In this document: positions 53,537-63,743 of the stretch, one piece after another
Position numbering within the stretch: the first letter of the stretch is position 1
How the letters are laid out: every line of letters starts with the position of its first letter
Source of the DNA: CBDDKZ01 sp965230415
GTDB lineage: Bacteria > Bacteroidota > Bacteroidia > Cytophagales > JAAEPT01
Assembly (NCBI GenBank): GCA_965230415.1
Contig: CBDDKZ010000005.1
Coordinates: forward strand, 5,394,001 to 5,458,000
Direction: 5' to 3'
DNA: 64,000 nt
Notes under the pieces: model-generated
The model's input: only the letters and a program-made list of their open reading frames with translations
Databases searched by the model: none
What the model was told of the DNA's origin: nothing
Position numbers and translations under genes: made by a program

Positions 53537-55801
53537 TTATTTCAAATGGAGTGCAAAGAAGCCCATCATGGCCTCGTATAACTCTAGTCGGTTCTCTTCT
53601 TTACCAAAGCCATGACCTTCGTCGTATTTCACCATGTAAGGTACCTCAATGTTTTTTGCGCGCAGTGCTTCTACAATTTGGTCGGCTTCATCGATATTAA
53701 CACGCGGATCGTTGGCTCCCTGAACAACAAAGAGTGGCTTTTGAATTTTATCGATGTGAAATACCGGCGACACCTCCTCCATGATTTGCTTTTCTTCCGG
53801 TATTTCTTCGTCATACCATATCGCTTTCAGGATGGGCAGATACGGCGCCCAATAGGCCGGTATGGTACTCATAAATGTAAACAGGTTAGACACCCCGACA
53901 TAATCCACTCCACAGGCATAAAGCTCTGGCGTTTTGGTGAGTCCGCGCAATACGGCATATCCACCATGACTACCACCGTAAATGGCGGCTTTGCGCTCAT
54001 CGACCCAGCCTTGTGCTACAACATATTTTAGTCCGTCTTCGACATCATCCATTGCTTTGCGCCCAATCTGCTTAAATCCGCTGCGGAAGAACTTCTTCCC
54101 GTAGCCACCACTAATCCTGAAGTTCACATGCAGCGTAGCATAACCCCGACTGGCAAACAGTTGCGCTTCCGGGTTAAAACCCCAGGAATCACGTATTCCC
54201 TGCGGCCCACCATGCGGATTCACGATAACCGGCACCCTTTTTCCTTCTATAGCTTGTTTGGGCAAAGTGATGTAACCATGTAACTGAATACCATCCCGGC
54301 TCTGGAATGTTATGGGACGCATGGTAGCCATATCCTCCTCTTTCAACTGAGGCATGAGGTCGAATAAAAGCTTGATTTCGTCCTTGGCCACGTCATAGGC
54401 ATAATATTTACCATAGAGTCTATCGCTAGTCACATAGACTAAATACTGACGCTCGTCATCTGTCTGGTCTGAAAGGCGGAATTCATAATTAGGAAATTCG
54501 TCCTTCAACCTTTTATGCAGTTTTTTATAATAATCACTGACCGGAATGATTTCAAACTGTTCTCCTTCGAAGCTAAAATAGTCCAATTCCCAGTTTCTAT
54601 TGCGAGAGATAGCGGCTCCGGAAGCATCATACTCGTCATTGGAAAACAATTTTTCGATGACCTTGTCCTTCGCCAAATCATAGCGATATATGGCCGACTT
54701 GTCGGAATCCAGATTGGAAAGCACGTAAGCTTCATGTTTATTTTTGCTGGCATAGTTAAAACTAAGTATGCTAAAAGTATCATCCCACTTGGTGGTTTTC
54801 AGCAATTTGTAATCCCCCGGGTTTACTGCATAATAAAACTCTGAGTTGATGCCATCTTTCAGTCGCACAAAGCCGCGTAAGTTGCCATCTTTATCAAACT
54901 CATACCCCATAATCGGATTGGCGAGATCTACGTTCTCATACAACTGCTCTATTTCTCCTGTTATGATATTTATTTTGTAAGGGTCAAACACCTGCTCGTT
55001 GTTCTTGTTCATCGAGACAATCATATGGTCTTTGTCGTCTTTTAATAAGGACAGAATATTTACTTTAACCCCTTCATAGGGAGTCAGTTCTTTTTCATTG
55101 GTTCCGTCAACGTCAATGGCAAAGAGGTGATATTCTTCATTTCCACCCTTATCCATGACATAGATTAAACGATGATCGTTGGCCCATCCGTAGCCTCGCA
55201 CCAGTTCTTCCCCCTCCACAATGACGCGTTTTACCTCGTTGCTTTTAACGTTTTTGACATAGACATGATTTTTCAATTGATCATCCTTTTCGCGATAGCT
55301 CATGTAAGTACCTTTGGGAGATAACTTAAAAGAGGAAGACGCCGGTTTGGCAAAATAATCTGAAACGGAGTATTTATAATCACCAACTTCTTTGGCAGAC
55401 AACGATTTTAGCGCTTCTTCTGAACTGGGCAGCGATGTATTGCCTGGCTTTTCGATCTCACCTTTGGCCAAATTCAAAGGAAATGCTGTCCCTGCTTGTT
55501 TGAACGTACCTTGCATTGTTTCCTCTTTGACCTGAGCGACGTAGGTGACCTGCCCTCCCATCAAGGTAAGGCTTAATTCACCATCTATATAATCGACCTT
55601 TTCAACCGGAATTCCATTGGCTCCCTGTGCAGGGCTATCCATGGTAGCCGAGAGCTTGTCATCTGTTCCGCTAAAATGAAATACCAAGGGGATTTCCTGG
55701 CCTGAGTGACTCAATTTTCCGCTCCAGTCACCTTCTATCTTTTGTGCATTCAGCATAGTTACTAAAAGGATTAAAGAAATAACAAATAACGTTTTTTTCA
55801 T
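53537..55801 (-). CDS. S9-family prolyl oligopeptidase/dipeptidyl-aminopeptidase-type peptidase
   Basis: 754 residues. Signal peptide at 1-19 (VTMLNAQ). An extra ~90-residue beta domain follows (IEGDWSGKLSHSGQEIPLVF), then a seven-bladed-type propeller region ~140-490 and the alpha/beta-hydrolase S9 catalytic domain ~500-754. Catalytic Ser in GGSHGGYAVLRGL (~612), Asp in VVQGANDPRVNID (~699) and His in YDEGHGFGKEE (~730). Such exported peptidases trim peptides near proline after extracellular proteolysis and would complement the subtilase encoded just upstream of it. No T9SS sorting domain, so likely periplasmic. Confidence 0.95.
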   Translation of the reverse strand: MKKTLFVISLILLVTMLNAQKIEGDWSGKLSHSGQEIPLVFHFSGTDDKLSATMDSPAQGANGIPVEKVDYIDGELSLTLMGGQVTYVAQVKEETMQGTFKQAGTAFPLNLAKGEIEKPGNTSLPSSEEALKSLSAKEVGDYKYSVSDYFAKPASSSFKLSPKGTYMSYREKDDQLKNHVYVKNVKSNEVKRVIVEGEELVRGYGWANDHRLIYVMDKGGNEEYHLFAIDVDGTNEKELTPYEGVKVNILSLLKDDKDHMIVSMNKNNEQVFDPYKINIITGEIEQLYENVDLANPIMGYEFDKDGNLRGFVRLKDGINSEFYYAVNPGDYKLLKTTKWDDTFSILSFNYASKNKHEAYVLSNLDSDKSAIYRYDLAKDKVIEKLFSNDEYDASGAAISRNRNWELDYFSFEGEQFEIIPVSDYYKKLHKRLKDEFPNYEFRLSDQTDDERQYLVYVTSDRLYGKYYAYDVAKDEIKLLFDLMPQLKEEDMATMRPITFQSRDGIQLHGYITLPKQAIEGKRVPVIVNPHGGPQGIRDSWGFNPEAQLFASRGYATLHVNFRISGGYGKKFFRSGFKQIGRKAMDDVEDGLKYVVAQGWVDERKAAIYGGSHGGYAVLRGLTKTPELYACGVDYVGVSNLFTFMSTIPAYWAPYLPILKAIWYDEEIPEEKQIMEEVSPVFHIDKIQKPLFVVQGANDPRVNIDEADQIVEALRAKNIEVPYMVKYDEGHGFGKEENRLELYEAMMGFFALHLK

Positions 55802-56035
55802 TAGTGTATTACTTTTTATAATAGACTCTAAAAGTATTTAAATTTAGGATAAAAATTTCATTTATCAGTCAGAACACCTTTAATATTGAAAGAGCTTGTG
55901 TAAAGTTAAAAATAAACGTTCAATTAGCTTATTTATTTTAAAGAGAGCAACGATATGCTTTCTTTATTAGGGATACCAAAATAAGGGAGTCTATTACCAT
56001 TTAAGCACCATTAATAATTCGATTAAAAGAACCCC

Positions 56036-56065
56036 ATAAAAAAGCCCCGATTTAAAACCGGGGCT
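56036..56065 (-). terminator. intrinsic terminator after the LamG protein gene
   Basis: Minus-strand hairpin with arms AGCCCCG / CGGGGCT (56043-56049, 56059-56065), 9-nt loop, followed by seven T. It lies ~49 bases beyond the stop of the gene at 56114-58900. Confidence 0.8.
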
Positions 56066-56113
56066 ACCTTACATTTACACGCTACACTATTGGCTTCACC
56101 GAAAACGCTTAAG

Positions 56114-58900
56114 CTATTCTTTCAGTACTTTAAAGACTTCTATACCTGCTTTACCTTTTGCTTTGATGTAGTAAACACCGCTATTAAGCCCCTGTAATCT
56201 TACCTGTGTTTTGCTTCCTACCTTTATTAAATTACCTACTTGATCAACTAACTCATAACGTTCAAAGTTATCCATATCAATGATCAGTATCGACTTAACC
56301 GGGTTCGGATACACTTTTGCGATTGGAGTTTCGGCCACCTCACTGCCTGAAGTGGTAATATCTTCCATATCGTGTGTCAAAGAAACAATTCCGATAGCCG
56401 GCACGGCATAATCATATATACGTATTTCATCTACCCCTCCTGCAAATCTTACGGTACCATCGCTCCCAACACAAGGTGAACCAGCAATTGTAAATTGTGC
56501 GTTATTTGCCACTTGAACAGGCGTTGACACCCATGCTCTTGAAGATTCCCATTCACCATTAATATACAAATGCGTCATAGCGTCGGCATCATCTACTACA
56601 ATGGCTATATGCACCCATTCTTCTGCCGACACCTCACCTCCGGTAGCGGAGAAGGTCGCATTTCCGTTTCGTGCCTCCATACCCAGTGTACCTGAAGGCG
56701 ATGAAAGACCACGCATATCGAAGAATGTACCTCCTGAGCAAGCTTCTCTTTTACTCAACACACTTTGACTACTAGCCGGCAGTATATCAGCGTTTACCCA
56801 AAATGAAAGCGTCCAGGATAAATCATCGATTGGCATATCTCCGAATGTGGCAAAATCTGTCGATCCGTTGAAATAAAGGGCTTTATCAGTTCTATCAAAA
56901 CGATCCGTTCCAAAAGTGGTTCCGTTGAGCGTACCATCCCATCCGTTACCGCTTTCATCGACAGCGTTATTTGAGAACGAATACTTAGCAATGAGCCCGG
57001 TGTCTGCTTCAAATGTTTCCACGTATACGGAAAGGTCCCACATGGCAATACCGCATCTCGTTTGACGCGTTAGTTCCAGGTCGTACTGTGCCTGCACATT
57101 TTCATCGACTTCTTCCAATAACCAAAGTACATTTCCATCCAATTCGAAAGGTTCATTGTCTACCACACCCGGCTTCAACATCCAGTCACTACCTCCCATT
57201 ACCACGTCGATCACACCTACTTGTTGCGCCGCATCGATACCACCCGCTACTACATTATTGCTAATTTCCGGTTCGGGGTGAATAGGACAATAGCCATCTA
57301 TGTGATACAAAGACCGTACTTCAAATGCCGTAAGTGGCTTATCAAATAACATAATATCGTCTGCAAATCCCATAAAGCGTTGTGTGCCATCGACACCAAT
57401 ACATGGTGAAGTAGCAAAACCTAAAGGAGTCGCATTAGCCATCGTGACGGCAGCAGCGTCCCAGGTTCTTGTAGTCGTTTCATGCGCATCTACATACATG
57501 GTGGTTGTTCTTTCCGCCACATTATAAATGTATACAATATGATGCCATTCGTTGGGATTAGTGATTTCTATGGATGTAGCAGACATCGCCGCATCGTCGT
57601 CTCGCGCTTCCAAGCCTAACACATTGCTAGCGGATAAGCCGCGCATGTCAAAAAACTGACCGGCACCACAGGCAGGTCTTTTGCTCAAAATACTTTGATT
57701 AGCCGTAGGATCGGTTCGTTCACTTTTGATCCAAAGTGAAATGGAGAAATTATCGTCCAGTGGCATATCGGTCCATGCTACGTGTGAATTGCTACCATCG
57801 AAATAAGCCGCACTTGTTGTCTCACCAAAACGGTCTTCGCCATACGTGATACTCTCCTCGGTTGTCGCGTTGTTCGAACCTATTTCATCATCGGTGCTGC
57901 CATCAAGGTTGTAAGCAGCAATCATATTCCCCGACAGATAATTTATATCAGCCACTGTCAACGTTACTTCATGTGCCTCGGTTCCACAGGGGAAGTTGGC
58001 CTGAATTCTCAATTTGTACGTTGATTTTCCTAAATCGAATGACGTGCTTAAGTAAAGTTCATTGCCATTGGCTATGTAAAAACGTGCATTATCATCATCT
58101 CCCTGACCAGCAACAAGCTCAAACTCTTCTGCAAAATTGGATCTCAATTCAGAAACTAAGGCATTAATGGGTAAATCTTGAGGATGTAGTGTATCTAATT
58201 CAAAAGTAATGGCTGGACAAAAACCTTTGTCTAAAAACAACTCCTCTACTTCGTCACTGTCTAACAAGCGTGTATATATGTTCACATCGTCAACCATTCC
58301 ATTGATGCGAGGGGTTGTACAAACGGTATTCCCTATTTGAAACTGACCATTATTGGCCAGACCACCTGTAATGGACGCATTGGTAGCTTCGTTATCCCAA
58401 GCTCCGTTGATGTAAAAAATCGATTTTTTGGCATTTGCATCATTCATATAAACAACATGCATCCATTTACCATCACTTATCTGTGTAGTAGAAACAGAAT
58501 TTGTCTGGTTGCTCGCATCCCGAACTTCTACGCTGAGTGTTTCTTCATTCAATTTCATATCCCAAAACGTGGAAACATTACAGATACTTCGTTTTGACAT
58601 CAAACTCTGACCATTTTCTTTGTTGGTACTGAAATACCAGAATGAAATGGAAAAATCCTGATCGATCGGCAGGTCACCGAACTGCACAAAGTTACTGCCG
58701 TCGAGTGACAAGGCACTATTTGGATTACCAAAACGATCGGTACCATAAGTAATATTCCCTGAAGGGGTTCCGTCCCAAGAACTTGCAGAAGTGTCTGCCA
58801 GGTCTCCGTCGAAAGGGTACGACGCTTCAAAGTCGCCGGGTACCTGCGCCATCAACGCGCTTGAGATCAATACAAATAATGGAAGTACAAGTTTTCTCAT
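56114..58900 (-). CDS. triple-LamG (concanavalin-like) secreted protein with T9SS sorting domain
   Basis: 928 residues. Signal peptide at 1-18 (ISSALMAQ). Three LamG/concanavalin A-like lectin domains at ~22-232, ~328-545 and ~640-850, each with FDGSNFV-like, ISLWIKS/ISFWYFS and MYVDAHE/FYINGAW strands, separated by cadherin-like beta segments (LYLSTSFDLGKSTYKLRIQA). The C-terminus is a type A sorting domain (VYPNPVKSILIIDM, LNSGVYYIKAKG). LamG domains bind carbohydrates or matrix components, so binding of polysaccharide on particles is plausible; no catalytic domain is seen. Has its own terminator. Confidence 0.93.
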   Translation of the reverse strand: MRKLVLPLFVLISSALMAQVPGDFEASYPFDGDLADTSASSWDGTPSGNITYGTDRFGNPNSALSLDGSNFVQFGDLPIDQDFSISFWYFSTNKENGQSLMSKRSICNVSTFWDMKLNEETLSVEVRDASNQTNSVSTTQISDGKWMHVVYMNDANAKKSIFYINGAWDNEATNASITGGLANNGQFQIGNTVCTTPRINGMVDDVNIYTRLLDSDEVEELFLDKGFCPAITFELDTLHPQDLPINALVSELRSNFAEEFELVAGQGDDDNARFYIANGNELYLSTSFDLGKSTYKLRIQANFPCGTEAHEVTLTVADINYLSGNMIAAYNLDGSTDDEIGSNNATTEESITYGEDRFGETTSAAYFDGSNSHVAWTDMPLDDNFSISLWIKSERTDPTANQSILSKRPACGAGQFFDMRGLSASNVLGLEARDDDAAMSATSIEITNPNEWHHIVYIYNVAERTTTMYVDAHETTTRTWDAAAVTMANATPLGFATSPCIGVDGTQRFMGFADDIMLFDKPLTAFEVRSLYHIDGYCPIHPEPEISNNVVAGGIDAAQQVGVIDVVMGGSDWMLKPGVVDNEPFELDGNVLWLLEEVDENVQAQYDLELTRQTRCGIAMWDLSVYVETFEADTGLIAKYSFSNNAVDESGNGWDGTLNGTTFGTDRFDRTDKALYFNGSTDFATFGDMPIDDLSWTLSFWVNADILPASSQSVLSKREACSGGTFFDMRGLSSPSGTLGMEARNGNATFSATGGEVSAEEWVHIAIVVDDADAMTHLYINGEWESSRAWVSTPVQVANNAQFTIAGSPCVGSDGTVRFAGGVDEIRIYDYAVPAIGIVSLTHDMEDITTSGSEVAETPIAKVYPNPVKSILIIDMDNFERYELVDQVGNLIKVGSKTQVRLQGLNSGVYYIKAKGKAGIEVFKVLKE

Positions 58901-59060
58901 AAATCGGTTTATTTTGAACTAATATTAAAAGCCTATTCTTTTTTAAACTAATAGACATACGTGGCGAATACGGGTATGTTTGGAGACTTCGCATATTTTA
59001 GATAGATAGGACTTTGTTCAGTCAGCGCCGGGATGAGATTTACTTACCTCCAATAAATAA

Positions 59061-59640
59061 TGCTTCGATCAACTATTTCCATTCTAAAGAGATGCTTCGA
59101 TGCCTCAGCAGGATGGTACAGGACTTTGCTCCTCGTTGGTCAATTGTATCATCAGCGTCTTCAAAGAATGACACTGATGGGGGGATCTTCGAAGAAGCTG
59201 TTGAAGGATAAAGTTCAAAGATTCTTCAGTCATGCTTCCTTCAGAAGGACGATCTGGTAAACCACGTCATCCTGAGTGCTAGCGAAAGATCTGTTGATAT
59301 CCATTGCTACAATCAAAGATGCTCCGATCAACTATTTCCAATTAAAGAGATGCTTCGATGCCTCAGCAGGATGGTACAGGACTTTGCTCTTCGTTGGTCA
59401 ATTGTATCATCAGCGTCTTCAAAGAATGACGTTGATGAGGGGCTCTGCGAAGAAGCTGTTGAAGGATTCTTCAGTCATGCTTCCTTCAGAAGGACGATCT
59501 GGTAAACCACGTCATCCTGAGTGCTAGCGAAAGATCTGTTGATATCCATTGCTACAATCAAAGATGCTTCGATCAACTATTTCCATTCTAAAGAGATGCT
59601 TTGATGCCTCAGCAGGATGGTAGCAAAGACTCAACTGCCT
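59061..59640 (-). repeat. inverted tandem copies of the dispersed intergenic repeat (~245-259 bp units)
   Basis: Starts of the unit (TGCTTCGATCAACTATTTCC) lie at 59061, 59320 and 59565, so spacing is 259 and 245 bp; the extra bases are a small insertion (GATAAAGTTCAAA region). Read on the minus strand the unit contains GATCTTTCGCTAGCACTCAGG and GGAAGCATGACTGAAGAATC, clearly related to the end of the 354-bp array at 30600-30715 but in opposite orientation. Open frames crossing it are not supported as genes. Confidence 0.8.
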
Positions 59641-59666
59641 GCTCCCCGCAGCCTGGCCCATCACTA

Positions 59667-59832
59667 AAATTGTCTACCAGACAATTTCTTGACGTTCTGT
59701 CCGGCCGCTCTCTAAAACAGTCCACCGACTTTTGCTGCACTACAGTCGACTAAGCAGGACTGTTTCTTAACTTTACCTCCCCTGCTCGCTGCGCTTGCTG
59801 GCCGCTCTCTAAAACAGTCCACAGGACTGTTT
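59667..59832. repeat. cluster of three palindromic hairpins
   Basis: AAATTGTCT-ACC-AGACAATTT (59667-59687), AAACAGTCC ... GGACTGTTT (59715-59765, with an inner GACT/AGTC stem) and AAACAGTCC-ACA-GGACTGTTT (59812-59832). The last two share GGCCGCTCTCTAAAACAGTC in front and TTTCTTAAC behind, as a direct repeat of ~97 bp. The three stems differ in sequence but keep the frame CTAAAA-arm-arm-TTTCTT, so they look like one decayed hairpin element family. Confidence 0.7.
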
Positions 59833-60008
59833 CTTAACGCTCGCGCCTCTACCAACACAGCTATTATATCGACAAACAATAAAAATATTTAGCCCAGCAA
59901 CTTTTGTATATTAATTATTTTTTTGTGTACTTTAACGCTGCGTATAAAAAGGGGGTTATAAATCCCTCCTCGCATCTAAAATTTTTGAGAACCTAACTTA
60001 GATTTAAA
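59833..60008. other. leader region of the beta-helix gene
   Basis: Contains AT-rich sequence and GGGGGTTATAAATCCCTCCT, a short imperfect hairpin (arms around GGGGGTTATAAATCCC) 50 bases before the ATG at 60009, possibly in the mRNA leader. TACTTTAA at 59926-59933 resembles a -7 element weakly. Confidence 0.3.
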
Positions 60009-63000
60009 ATGAAAAAACAATCAATCATTTTATTGGGTCTGCTATTGCTCAATTTTGTAATGGCAAGCGCTCAAAACACCTACTTTGTCAGCAGCTCACT
60101 AGGAGATGACACCAATAATGGTTTGTCTGAAGGTGCACCCTGGCAATCATTATCAAAAGTAGGCTCAGCCGATTTACAACCTGGCGATGTCGTTCGTTTT
60201 GCCCGAGCTGATACATTCTATGGTCAATTGTGGCCTACCTATTCCGGAGTAGAAGGACAGCCTATTCTTTTTACTGATTACGGTAACGCTAACGATCCAC
60301 TTCCTATCATTAGTGGTTCCGGTGGTCCTGGCGGTGATTACATTGCCACTATCCAAATAAGAAACAAAGAATACCTTGAATTTAGCAACCTGGAAATTCG
60401 AAATGATCGCCAGGTAACACGAAATGGTGCTGTTGCAGATTCGGCTGCGTATGGTATTTATGTTCAAAACACAAGTAACAGCATCATGCATGGATTTAAG
60501 TTCACTAATCTTACGATTCGAAAAATCTATGCGGTCGACATTACAGATTTCTTACCTAATGATGTAGACAGGGTTCGTATCGCAGGAATCTATTTTCGTA
60601 GCGAAAGAAATAGAAACGTAGGTCTGGAGAAAAACATTCAGGACGTCTTAGTAGAAAACTGTTTCATTACCGAGACAGGTAAACTTGGTGTATGGGCTCA
60701 GCATATGGGAGCTAATGCCGGAGTAGGCAATGATTCAATAAACAGAAACAAAAATATAGTCATAAGAAACAACCATTTCCTGCATACAGGTGGAGCATGT
60801 GTTACTATTGGTAGCAGCTACAACACTTTGGTAGAAAATAATATTTTTGAATATCCCGGCTCTGATTTTGCCGGAGATCGTATGACCAACAGAGGAAGTG
60901 GTGCCTGGTTTTTTAATGGCAGACACACAGTGGTACAGCACAATAAGACTTTACACGCCCGTGGTTTTAACGATTCTTACGGCTTACATATTGACTTCAA
61001 CAATGAATACGTCATTCTTCAATATAACTACAGTGAAGATAACGCTGGCTTTGTTGAAATATTAGGAAACAACCTACATGCTACTTACCGCTATAACATA
61101 AGTGTTAACGATGGCTATAGAGGATTTAAAGGAAATACCTTTTGGTTTTCCGGATTTGTCGGAGCTGGTAATGACCACATTAACTCTGTTAATAACTGGG
61201 TATATAACAACAGCATTTATATAGGTGAAAACCTGGCTGGAGGTGTGCTTATGCCAGACATCCAACTTACGGCAGACGAGTCAATCATTGCCAACAACGC
61301 CATATACGTGGCAGGAGGAGCTGGCTTAGGGTTTGACACGCTTAGCAATGATGGAAGCATAACTATCGACAACAACATGTATTACGGTAACATAAAGTGG
61401 AATAATTTTGTTGGAAATGATGCTAATCGCTATCAGGCTAATCCTCTATACTTAAACCCTGGCGCCCTTAATAATGCCGATGCTTACAAGCTCGAAGTTG
61501 GAAGCCCTGCTATTGGTGCTGGCCGCGCACTAACTGAGCCACTCTTCCCAATGGCCGGCAAAGGTATTTTCGAAAATATTACTGCGAAAGCTGAAGTGGA
61601 TTATTATGGAAACCCTGTCGATTTATCTCAAGCAGGTGAAAACATCGGAGCTTACAACGGAACAGGCGAAATGCCTTTAGGTAACAACAGCACAGCCGTG
61701 GGTACGGCTTTCGAAGCAGAAGATGCGGTACTTTCAGGTACTGTTGAGCGCGCATCATGCGACTTCGCTTCTGATGAGGAAATCGTACGATCGATAAGCG
61801 GAGGCGCCGGTAATGCTGTTACTTTTGACGCAGTTAACGTAACAAACGCTGGCACTTATAATTTAACCATCGAATATTTCACCACTACCGATCGAACGCT
61901 CACCTATGAACTAAACGGGGGAGCTGCTCAAACAATCGATGTATCGGCTTCTAGTGGCTGGTGTTTTGCCGGTGCAGCCCCAGGTACAACGACCATTCAA
62001 ATCGCTTTAAATCAAGGCACGAATAACATCAAGTTCTACAATAGCCCAATCCTGGACCGCATCTATTTACAAGCGCCGGTTTCAAGTGGAGAATGGGAAG
62101 CTGAAGACGCTATTCGTTTTGGTACAGCCGGCCTCAATCCTTGTGACAATTTCTCGGGAGGTCTTGCAGTATCGAGCCTTTCTAACGGCGAAGTTAACCA
62201 CGTATCTTTCCGTGATGTTTATGTAAGCAATACTGATCAATACCGCCTATCTATTAGCTACTTAACTGCCACAGAAAGAGGAATGAATGTAAAAGTAAAT
62301 GGTGTACCGGAGCAACTCAACGTTTGTGCTTCAGGTAAATGGTGTGCCGCAGGTGGTTCACCGGGCGTCTATCAATTGGTAGTTAACTTAAATGCCGGCT
62401 TCAATGAGGTAAAAATCTTTAACGCACCGCTTATTGATAAAATAGCTATTGACGATAACATTAATGACATCAGCACAACCAACGAAGAGATTTGTGACAG
62501 CATCGATAACGACTGCGATGGCCTTATCGATGAAGGGCTTGAATATTCTACCTGGTATCACGATCAGGACAATGATAGTTACGGAAATGATAATACGGCT
62601 ATAGAAGATTGTAAGGCTCCTGATATCTGGCACGTCCAGATTGGTGGCGACTGCGATGACACCAGAGATATTGTGAACCCGGGAGCGGATGAAATTTGTG
62701 ACCAGCTTGATAACGACTGTGACGGCCAGGTAAACGAAGGAATCAATGAAACGTTTTATGCTGACGTTGATGACGATAACTTTGGAGACAACAACGCCCC
62801 TACCACAACTTGTAATGGTCAACCCCATGGTACAGTTACAGATAACACCGACTGTGATGATAACGATGCCAGCATTAATCCGGGAGCAGATGAAATTCCA
62901 GGAAACAACATTGACGACAACTGCAATGGTGAAACTGATGAAGGTGGAAACTGCAACATAGACGGAGCTAACGGGGAGTATGGCTTAGCTATCTCCGAAA

Positions 63001-63518
63001 ATGGCAACCAGTTGATCATCGATTGGGATGCCTTTTCAAATGGTTATGGAAACAGCTTCTGTTACCTGGATTACTGGATCAATGGCAGCTACCAGGGTTC
63101 TGTTCCTGCATCGATTGATTTTGGCCAACGTATATTTGGAATCAATAATGTGAGTGCAGGATCTTCTGTTGAGTTCTTCTTTAAGTACAACACACCTTAT
63201 GGACAGTACATTGGTACACAGAGCGATCACAGTTATACAATGGGTGCATGTGCGGGAGCTGCAAAAAAGGCTTTGACAGAAGAAGTAAAAGCTATACAGT
63301 TAACGCCGAACCCGGCTACTGAGACCATCAACATTCAATCTCCAAACGAAGCTATACTTAAGGCATCTGTCATCGGTAACCAGGGATTGCTTCGTGAAAT
63401 TCAGGCTGAAAATGCTAACGCAATAGAAATACAAGTTTCAGAGCTCCCAGCAGGGATCTACTCTATTCAACTGGAAACAGCAAATGGAACAGAAGTATTG
63501 AAATTCACTAAATTGTAA
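60009..63518 (+). CDS. right-handed beta-helix protein with two CBM-like modules, MopE-like repeats and T9SS sorting domain
   Basis: 1169 residues. Signal peptide at 1-21 (VMASAQN). Right-handed beta-helix of the pectate-lyase/PL type at ~22-545 (DDTNNGLSEGAPWQSLSKVG, VENCFITETGKLG, IANNAIYVAGGAG). Two galactose-binding-like carbohydrate-binding modules at ~560-690 and ~697-815 (EAEDAVLSGTVE, EWEAEDAIRFGTAG). Then MopE-like putative metal-binding repeats (EICDSIDNDCDGLIDEG, EICDQLDNDCDGQVNEG), an Fn3-like domain and a type A T9SS sorting domain (LTPNPATETINI, LPAGIYSIQLE). Likely a secreted polysaccharide-active or -binding protein; no catalytic residues could be assigned with certainty. The only large exported gene on the plus strand. 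Confidence 0.92.
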   Translation: MKKQSIILLGLLLLNFVMASAQNTYFVSSSLGDDTNNGLSEGAPWQSLSKVGSADLQPGDVVRFARADTFYGQLWPTYSGVEGQPILFTDYGNANDPLPIISGSGGPGGDYIATIQIRNKEYLEFSNLEIRNDRQVTRNGAVADSAAYGIYVQNTSNSIMHGFKFTNLTIRKIYAVDITDFLPNDVDRVRIAGIYFRSERNRNVGLEKNIQDVLVENCFITETGKLGVWAQHMGANAGVGNDSINRNKNIVIRNNHFLHTGGACVTIGSSYNTLVENNIFEYPGSDFAGDRMTNRGSGAWFFNGRHTVVQHNKTLHARGFNDSYGLHIDFNNEYVILQYNYSEDNAGFVEILGNNLHATYRYNISVNDGYRGFKGNTFWFSGFVGAGNDHINSVNNWVYNNSIYIGENLAGGVLMPDIQLTADESIIANNAIYVAGGAGLGFDTLSNDGSITIDNNMYYGNIKWNNFVGNDANRYQANPLYLNPGALNNADAYKLEVGSPAIGAGRALTEPLFPMAGKGIFENITAKAEVDYYGNPVDLSQAGENIGAYNGTGEMPLGNNSTAVGTAFEAEDAVLSGTVERASCDFASDEEIVRSISGGAGNAVTFDAVNVTNAGTYNLTIEYFTTTDRTLTYELNGGAAQTIDVSASSGWCFAGAAPGTTTIQIALNQGTNNIKFYNSPILDRIYLQAPVSSGEWEAEDAIRFGTAGLNPCDNFSGGLAVSSLSNGEVNHVSFRDVYVSNTDQYRLSISYLTATERGMNVKVNGVPEQLNVCASGKWCAAGGSPGVYQLVVNLNAGFNEVKIFNAPLIDKIAIDDNINDISTTNEEICDSIDNDCDGLIDEGLEYSTWYHDQDNDSYGNDNTAIEDCKAPDIWHVQIGGDCDDTRDIVNPGADEICDQLDNDCDGQVNEGINETFYADVDDDNFGDNNAPTTTCNGQPHGTVTDNTDCDDNDASINPGADEIPGNNIDDNCNGETDEGGNCNIDGANGEYGLAISENGNQLIIDWDAFSNGYGNSFCYLDYWINGSYQGSVPASIDFGQRIFGINNVSAGSSVEFFFKYNTPYGQYIGTQSDHSYTMGACAGAAKKALTEEVKAIQLTPNPATETINIQSPNEAILKASVIGNQGLLREIQAENANAIEIQVSELPAGIYSIQLETANGTEVLKFTKL

Positions 63519-63563
63519 GAATAACCCGACATCGACTTATTTCAGTATCAATTCTATTTAGAC

Positions 63564-63603
63564 AAAGAGGCTGTCCGTTACTTTTCGGACAGCCTCTTTT
63601 GTT
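63564..63603 (+). terminator. intrinsic terminator after the beta-helix gene
   Basis: Perfect 14-bp stem (63564-63577 with 63586-63599), 8-nt loop, then TTTTGTTT. It lies 45 bases after the TAA of the preceding gene. Confidence 0.88.
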
Positions 63604-63743
63604 TGTAGTTAAAACTTTCATAGCAACAGTATTTCGTGGTAAATCATTCAAGGTAATGTAGCGCGTCAAGCCTCGCAATACGGTCAGGAATAGCCTTTGA
63701 CTTGCATTGCTCAATGAATACATTTCTATGGGTTTACATCACC

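Noticed and set aside
59014..59527. Several 65-83 codon plus-strand frames in the repeat spacer
   Set aside because: They overlap each other in different frames and lie wholly in the dispersed repeat units, without start signals or recognisable proteins.
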